From positions 1 to 64,000 of the forward strand of contig JBAWZA010000003.1 in assembly GCA_037143335.1 (NCBI GenBank): a stretch of DNA of 64,000 nt. The letters run 5' to 3'. The notes beneath the pieces are model-generated. The model ran no database searches and was not told the DNA's origin. It saw nothing but the letters and a program-made list of their open reading frames with translations. The position numbers and the translations under genes are program-made. Positions 59,412-64,000 of this stretch are shown here, in pieces. Numbering within the stretch: position 1 is the first letter of the stretch; each line of letters starts with the position of its first letter. This DNA is from PALSA-1296 sp037143335 (lineage in GTDB: Bacteria; Bacteroidota; Ignavibacteria; Palsa-1295).

Positions 59412-60650
59412 ATGTCGCAACTTACAGAAAATACTCGCATGGCATTGTCATCATTACGTACGAATAAACTTCGTGCATTTTTGACGATGCTCTCCATTGT
59501 TGTTGGAGTATTTTCTACCATAGGCTCGATGACGGCATTAGGTGTACTAACCAATGGTATCTCCTCCTCGCTTTCCCAGCTAGGCAGTGTTACTTTTACG
59601 ATCAAACAGATGCCCACCATCCACACTGGCCAAGCCGAGTGGATGAAATATATGCATCGGAGAACAATCAGCTTCGACGAGATCAAATATGTTCGCTCCT
59701 TCACTACTTTACCTATGGCGATCAGTGCTGAGAATACCGTTGCGCCATTAACGGTAGCTTATCGTAATCAAAAGAGCGATCCACAATTCAATTTGACTGG
59801 TAGCGATGACTACTTTGCACTCAACCACAATTACACGATTGAACTCGGTAGAATGCTTACTCGCGAAGATGTAGAGTTCGCTAAAGATGTATGCATCCTT
59901 TCGCAAAACCTTGTAGATCGTGTCTTTAAGAATAGTGAACCCCCTATTGGGAAAACGGTACAACTCAATAATCGTCCTTTTGAAGTGGTTGGCACGTTTG
60001 CGACAAAAGGCGGAGGAGGGGGAGTATCCCAGGATAACTTCGCGCTCATCCCGATCACCAACATGCTTAAATACTTCGTGGATCAAGACCTGAAATCGTT
60101 AACAATGACTGTCCGTGCACCTTCACAAGAAAAATTGGACGCAACGATAGACGAAGTGATCGGAGCTATGCGCTCGGCAAGAGGAGTTAAACCAGGCGCT
60201 GAGAATGATTTCGAAGTTGAAGATAACTCCAGCTTGAATCTTCAGTTCAAAAGTCTCTCAGACTATATTGTATATGCTGGTGCTGGAATCAGTGCGATAG
60301 CACTCTTAGCAGCATCTATCGGAATCATGAATATCATGCTTGTCTCCGTCACTGAGCGCACGAAGGAGATTGGCATTAGAAAAGCATTGGGAGCAAAAAG
60401 CTCAAGCATTATATCTCAGTTCCTAACTGAATCAGTAGTACTCTGCCTCATTGGTGGCTTCATCGGAATAATTTTGGGGATTGCTTTAGGTAACATCGTT
60501 GCACTTATCATTCATGCACCCGTTTATATCCCCTACCTGTGGATAATCATCGGCTTAATTGTTTGCACACTCGTAGGAATCGTCTTCGGACTTTATCCCG
60601 CTATGAAGGCAGCAAAGATGAATCCGATTGATGCTCTCAGGTTTGACTAA
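59412..60650 (+). CDS. MacB-like ABC permease 2
   Basis: 412 residues, starting 11 bp after the first permease stop. It has the same plan: LRAFLTMLSIVVGVFSTIGSM at the N-terminus, a large periplasmic domain, and the C-terminal helices with ERTKEIGIRKALGAKSSSI. It is a divergent paralogue of permease 1, so the transporter is likely a heterodimer. It is the last gene of the operon; it converges on the HzsA-related gene. Confidence 0.92.
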   Translation: MSQLTENTRMALSSLRTNKLRAFLTMLSIVVGVFSTIGSMTALGVLTNGISSSLSQLGSVTFTIKQMPTIHTGQAEWMKYMHRRTISFDEIKYVRSFTTLPMAISAENTVAPLTVAYRNQKSDPQFNLTGSDDYFALNHNYTIELGRMLTREDVEFAKDVCILSQNLVDRVFKNSEPPIGKTVQLNNRPFEVVGTFATKGGGGGVSQDNFALIPITNMLKYFVDQDLKSLTMTVRAPSQEKLDATIDEVIGAMRSARGVKPGAENDFEVEDNSSLNLQFKSLSDYIVYAGAGISAIALLAASIGIMNIMLVSVTERTKEIGIRKALGAKSSSIISQFLTESVVLCLIGGFIGIILGIALGNIVALIIHAPVYIPYLWIIIGLIVCTLVGIVFGLYPAMKAAKMNPIDALRFD

Positions 60651-60659
60651 ATAGAACCA

Positions 60660-63434
60660 TTAGCGATTAAGTCGCATAACTCGTCGTATTATCTCGGACT
60701 CTGTCTGAATTTGTAAGTAGTAAGTACCTGATGGGAGTCCGTTCGAATTCCAATTTATGTTGTGTTCGCCTTCGAGGTAAAATTGTTCAGGGATGACCTT
60801 GTACTCCTTTCCCAGAATATCAAATACCCGTAACTTCACGTTTTGCGCCTGAGGAAGACTAAACGTTATAGTTGTATAATTATTGAATGGGTTCGGAAAA
60901 TTTGAGAGTGTCAGTGTACTAACCCCTTCGGAATTAACAGAGATAAGCGAGCCAGTTCGAAATTTCCAGATACCCGAATACGCAAAGTTACCACCGCTAT
61001 CAATCGTTTTTACTCTCCAATAATAAGTCGTATATGGCTCTAGTGAGTGATAAGAAAATTTTAAATCCTTCGTTTGAGGAGAGGTATATATTGGCTTAGT
61101 AAATTCTTGGTTTTCTGAAATACTCCATTGATAGCCCACAGCCTTCGTGATTCCGTACCAAGTAAATGTCGTCGAGATAGGTACTGAATTCGACTCATTC
61201 GGAGGGTTGATCAACTGAGTAACTAACGGAGTGTGTGATAACCTCCATAACTTCAGAACATTCCTCAACGCCTCCGGTTTATTTTGCGGCGCAGGATCAA
61301 GCGGAACAAGTGCTTCATCATTGGTACCGTGACATGAAGCGCAGACTCGAATTTCTCCTGGTTGAGTTGTTATCCAATACCGTTCACCCACAACAGGATC
61401 AGTAAGCCCAATCCCCCATACAACAGCTCTCCGAGCTGGGACTATCGCGGCGAACGATCCATCGTTGGCAATCCCCAATGTAGATGGAGCGCTACCATCA
61501 AAATGATTTAAGTTGACTTGTGGATCGTGCATGAATTGCGCCAGAACTCTCCTACCAGGTATCGGGGCTGAATTCCCTAAATGTAAACCACGGATTTGGT
61601 CTGCTTGGAATAAGTAGAGATATGGCACATCATAAATTTCTCCGCGTGCATTAGGACTGACTGTTTGAGTGCCGGGAATCCGCAAGAAATACGGTTGCTG
61701 ATGATCAGATTTATCGCGGTGTGTTACATTTCGAGAGACAAGCATTCCCGCACCGTTCTCACTCAGATTTTTCCGAAATGCCTGCTCATCAATTCCTTCT
61801 TCGATGAATATCTGTCGCTCTGGTGACGAGAGCGTTGAGGTTCGCTTCGTGGGACGAATACGCACTCGTACTTCAACGGGATCAAGCTCCCACATCACAT
61901 TCGAAAAATGTACTAATGTATCAGGGTCGTAGTAGGTCACGGGCTTCACAATCCCAGGGGTTAGTAAAGAATCGGCAATCCAGATACCATTCTTATTCGT
62001 CAGTGTCTTGAGCCGAAAATCATACCGCGAGATTGGGTGAGACCTTGTGCCAATATTTTTATCCTTGAGCGTCGCACTGGTATGAACTGCGATCAATCTT
62101 CCATCGCTCAAAGGAAGAGGATTCCTATAATGTCCTGAATGATTGGGTAGTGGAGACTCTCCTTCTGGTGTTGCGCCAATCGTGGAAGAATCCGTAATAT
62201 AATTCAGCTTCATTCGTGAAGGGTCAAGCGAAGGACGACCGTCTAATGAGACAATCTGCCCTGACGCGTGTTGTCCCAATTCCGAAAAATTTATCCCGTA
62301 ATATAAACCCGGATTTAAAGGATCTTCAGTGGGGTGAATAAAATTTTGTAAAAATGTTGACTTATTAATTCGGTCCGCTTTGAGATAGTCAAAGTCAACA
62401 ACGTTATCATCGTTCGTAACTGCACCTCCGAAATTAGTCGCGAGGTCGTGTCTGCCAACATGATTGAGCGTTTCTTCTGAAGTGCCATCCTCGTTAATTT
62501 GCCACGGAAAAAACTCGTTAAAGTTCAAACCTTTCAACACCGACTGACTCAATAAATCCTGACGCATAATCTCAGGTTCAGGGAATAATTCTCTGTAGTA
62601 CTTACTATCCGTATTCGGTCTAATTTCGGCAGTAGAGGTTTCATCAACATAAATGAAATTGCCTTTTTTTGTAAGTCCTAAAGCATCGCTGTCTGTATTC
62701 GGGTCTGTCGTCAGATGGTCCCACCTGGTAAAGACAACTCTGCCATAACTATCAATGAATGGATTGAATGACCCACTCGGTGAAAACTCCATTTGGAAAA
62801 GATCATTCGAAACCGGATCCAGACTCCATAGTCCGGTCGTAGAAGGCAGACCTGCGCCTTCATCGAGAAGCGGGTAAAGATGTGCGTTGCCATCGCGTGG
62901 TCTATCCGAAGTAAAGATTATCCTATCATCAGTGCCATAGATTGGACTAACATTATTGTAGTTACTCGGTTGATTCGGAATTTTTGTAATTTTCGGTGTC
63001 TCATTTTCTCCGAAATTTGTCACTTCATAGATCTGCCAAAAGTAGGTGCTATTCTGACCAGCTGAATTTTGTGCCCCGACAACCATGCTGAACAGTGCTT
63101 TTTTTCCATCCCAATGTATTGAGGGTTCGCGAACAGCGATTGCGCCTTCACCTTGCAATCCATCATCACCAAATCCTGCGGTTTTCGTTAAATTTTTTAG
63201 GGTGCCATTTGGATAACGAATATACAGATCGCCTCCGCGACCACAATTAGCCGGATCGGCTGTATGGTTACAACTCACAGATGCTATCGCCTGTGAATCC
63301 CGGGGTATGGGGACTTGCGCAACAAACATAATTGGGTTTGCCAACTTCACAGGCTGAGCATACGTTAACGAGGAGAAAGCCTGGAGGAACAATATCAAAA
63401 TACTGAGCCGCAACATTTGATAATTCTTTGTCAT
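60660..63434 (-). CDS. HzsA-related secreted cytochrome with sorting tail
   Basis: 924 residues with a signal peptide ending LTYAQ. The N-terminal two-thirds is a WD-like/beta-propeller region (LANPIMFVAQVPIPRDSQAIAS..., with many DRIIFTSDRP-type turns) that resembles the N-terminal and middle parts of hydrazine synthase alpha and its many non-anammox relatives. One heme c site CASCH lies at about residue 697. The C-terminus has a fibronectin-III-like domain (SPQTKDLKFSYHSLEPYTTYYWRVKT) and a T9SS C-terminal domain (FPNPFNNYTTITFSL). The reaction is unknown: only one heme site is present, where HzsA has two. It overlaps the upstream gene by one base (TAATG). Confidence 0.75.
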   Translation of the reverse strand: MTKNYQMLRLSILILFLQAFSSLTYAQPVKLANPIMFVAQVPIPRDSQAIASVSCNHTADPANCGRGGDLYIRYPNGTLKNLTKTAGFGDDGLQGEGAIAVREPSIHWDGKKALFSMVVGAQNSAGQNSTYFWQIYEVTNFGENETPKITKIPNQPSNYNNVSPIYGTDDRIIFTSDRPRDGNAHLYPLLDEGAGLPSTTGLWSLDPVSNDLFQMEFSPSGSFNPFIDSYGRVVFTRWDHLTTDPNTDSDALGLTKKGNFIYVDETSTAEIRPNTDSKYYRELFPEPEIMRQDLLSQSVLKGLNFNEFFPWQINEDGTSEETLNHVGRHDLATNFGGAVTNDDNVVDFDYLKADRINKSTFLQNFIHPTEDPLNPGLYYGINFSELGQHASGQIVSLDGRPSLDPSRMKLNYITDSSTIGATPEGESPLPNHSGHYRNPLPLSDGRLIAVHTSATLKDKNIGTRSHPISRYDFRLKTLTNKNGIWIADSLLTPGIVKPVTYYDPDTLVHFSNVMWELDPVEVRVRIRPTKRTSTLSSPERQIFIEEGIDEQAFRKNLSENGAGMLVSRNVTHRDKSDHQQPYFLRIPGTQTVSPNARGEIYDVPYLYLFQADQIRGLHLGNSAPIPGRRVLAQFMHDPQVNLNHFDGSAPSTLGIANDGSFAAIVPARRAVVWGIGLTDPVVGERYWITTQPGEIRVCASCHGTNDEALVPLDPAPQNKPEALRNVLKLWRLSHTPLVTQLINPPNESNSVPISTTFTWYGITKAVGYQWSISENQEFTKPIYTSPQTKDLKFSYHSLEPYTTYYWRVKTIDSGGNFAYSGIWKFRTGSLISVNSEGVSTLTLSNFPNPFNNYTTITFSLPQAQNVKLRVFDILGKEYKVIPEQFYLEGEHNINWNSNGLPSGTYYLQIQTESEIIRRVMRLNR

Positions 63435-64000
63435 TAGTGTAAGACCATTATTTTTCGTTGATTGACAGAAGTCTCCGTGATGATCTGAACCGTATAGAAA
63501 CCCGGTGGATAACTTTTAGCGTCCCAACTCCATTTGAGTGATCCAGCCTCGTAGAACTTATCTGCAACAGTTGCAACTATTTCGCCGAATAAATCCAACA
63601 CCTGAACTTTCACGTTCGAATTTTTCTCAAGCACGAAATCAATTGTGGTTGTCGTGCTAAACGGATTCGGGAAGTTCGAAACGGATTGAATAGTTCTTGG
63701 TGCATCAGGCGGAGCAATCGCCAACTTGCCAGTGGTAAAACTCCAGGTCCCGGAATAGGCAGAGTCTGTGCCGCTAGCGTATGCTAAGACCTTCCAATAA
63801 TATGTCTTCGGTGGGATTAAACCCGACAACGTCAATGTGGTATCGCTTATGTAATCAGATGTAAAAAATGTCGTCGCAAAGTCAGGCAATGTTGATACAA
63901 ATACTCGATACCGATTTGACAGCGGTGAAGAATTCCAAACAAGATTTGTCTCAATCGGAATGTTTGCAGAGGAGTTTGGCGGGGATACAAGTTCAGGTGA
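63434..64000 (-). CDS. Secreted protein, C-terminal part (cut by window edge)
   Basis: The frame runs off the right edge with no stop; 188 residues are visible. It contains one fibronectin-III-like domain (NLVWNSSPLSNRYRVFVST...LIPPKTYYWKVLAYASG) and a C-terminal T9SS-type domain (NFPNPFSTTTTIDFVLEKNSNVKVQVLDLFG). The plan matches the C-terminal part of the HzsA-related gene that follows, with one-base TAATG overlap, so the two may be tandem relatives in one operon. The N-terminal part, and so the function, is outside the window. Confidence 0.85.
   Translation of the reverse strand, partial: SPELVSPPNSSANIPIETNLVWNSSPLSNRYRVFVSTLPDFATTFFTSDYISDTTLTLSGLIPPKTYYWKVLAYASGTDSAYSGTWSFTTGKLAIAPPDAPRTIQSVSNFPNPFSTTTTIDFVLEKNSNVKVQVLDLFGEIVATVADKFYEAGSLKWSWDAKSYPPGFYTVQIITETSVNQRKIMVLH

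Overview
The window is an ordinary chromosomal stretch, almost fully coding, from a Gram-negative bacterium of the Bacteroidota/FCB group. A deep lineage close to Kapabacteria/Ignavibacteria is my guess, not something the sequence proves. Evidence for the group: several secreted proteins end in Por-secretion-type (T9SS) or FlgD-like tails (15477-17183, 45294-47372, 60660-63434, 63434-64000); there is a TonB-dependent receptor; several 5' regions carry a TAnnTTTG box, the -7 element of Bacteroidota promoters; and the ATP synthase a subunit has the long exported N-terminus common in this group. I found no rRNA, tRNA, CRISPR array, prophage or intact insertion sequence.

Layout. 1-4.9 kb (minus): ATP synthase F0 operon atpZ-atpI-atpB-atpE-atpF-atpH, an unknown exported protein, then the start of atpA. 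5.0-6.0 kb (plus): a lone lipoprotein. 6.0-9.1 kb (minus): thrS-infC-rpmI, with no rplT after rpmI. 9.1-15.4 kb (minus): efp, accB, a small ABM-like gene, accC, gcvH, guaA, an unknown gene and msrA. 15.5-17.2 kb: a secreted metallopeptidase. 17.3-19.9 kb (plus): clpC. 20-25 kb (minus): the translation cluster rplM-rpsI-rpsB-tsf-pyrH-frr plus a methyltransferase. 25.1-30.6 kb (minus): an ArsR-headed accessory operon with three SRPBCC (AHSA1-type) genes, VOC genes (one collapsed), DUF2277, DoxX and a SPOUT methyltransferase. 30.7-34.1 kb (minus): rplK-rplA, DUF3052 and aspS.

At 34.1-34.85 kb transcription switches strand across the largest noncoding stretch. It holds a likely L1-binding leader for rplK, a hairpin repeat, and a 412-bp hairpin-rich element bounded by about 47-bp imperfect terminal inverted repeats. 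To the right (plus) lie coaE, two paralogous outer-membrane-type proteins, nadB, a TPM-domain protein, a nitrilase, a TonB-dependent receptor and thiN. 43-51.1 kb (minus) carries a pair of M16 peptidases, MoxR, a subtilase and a BatA-like VWA protein; a Rieske protein follows at 51.3-51.6 kb. 51.7-60.7 kb (plus) carries a triheme cytochrome c, a CCA-adding enzyme and a five-gene TolC/MacA/MacB-type efflux system. The right end (minus) holds an HzsA-related secreted cytochrome and the tail of a similar secreted protein.

Most genes are housekeeping. The parts that repay attention are the inverted-repeat element at 34.4-34.8 kb, the ArsR operon with a twin operator around its -7 box, a gene in that operon with ATA where ATG is expected, a VOC gene reduced to its two ends, the exported protein inside the atp operon, an EF-P with Asn at its catalytic tip, and the HzsA-related proteins. 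I see no clear new defence or mobile system.
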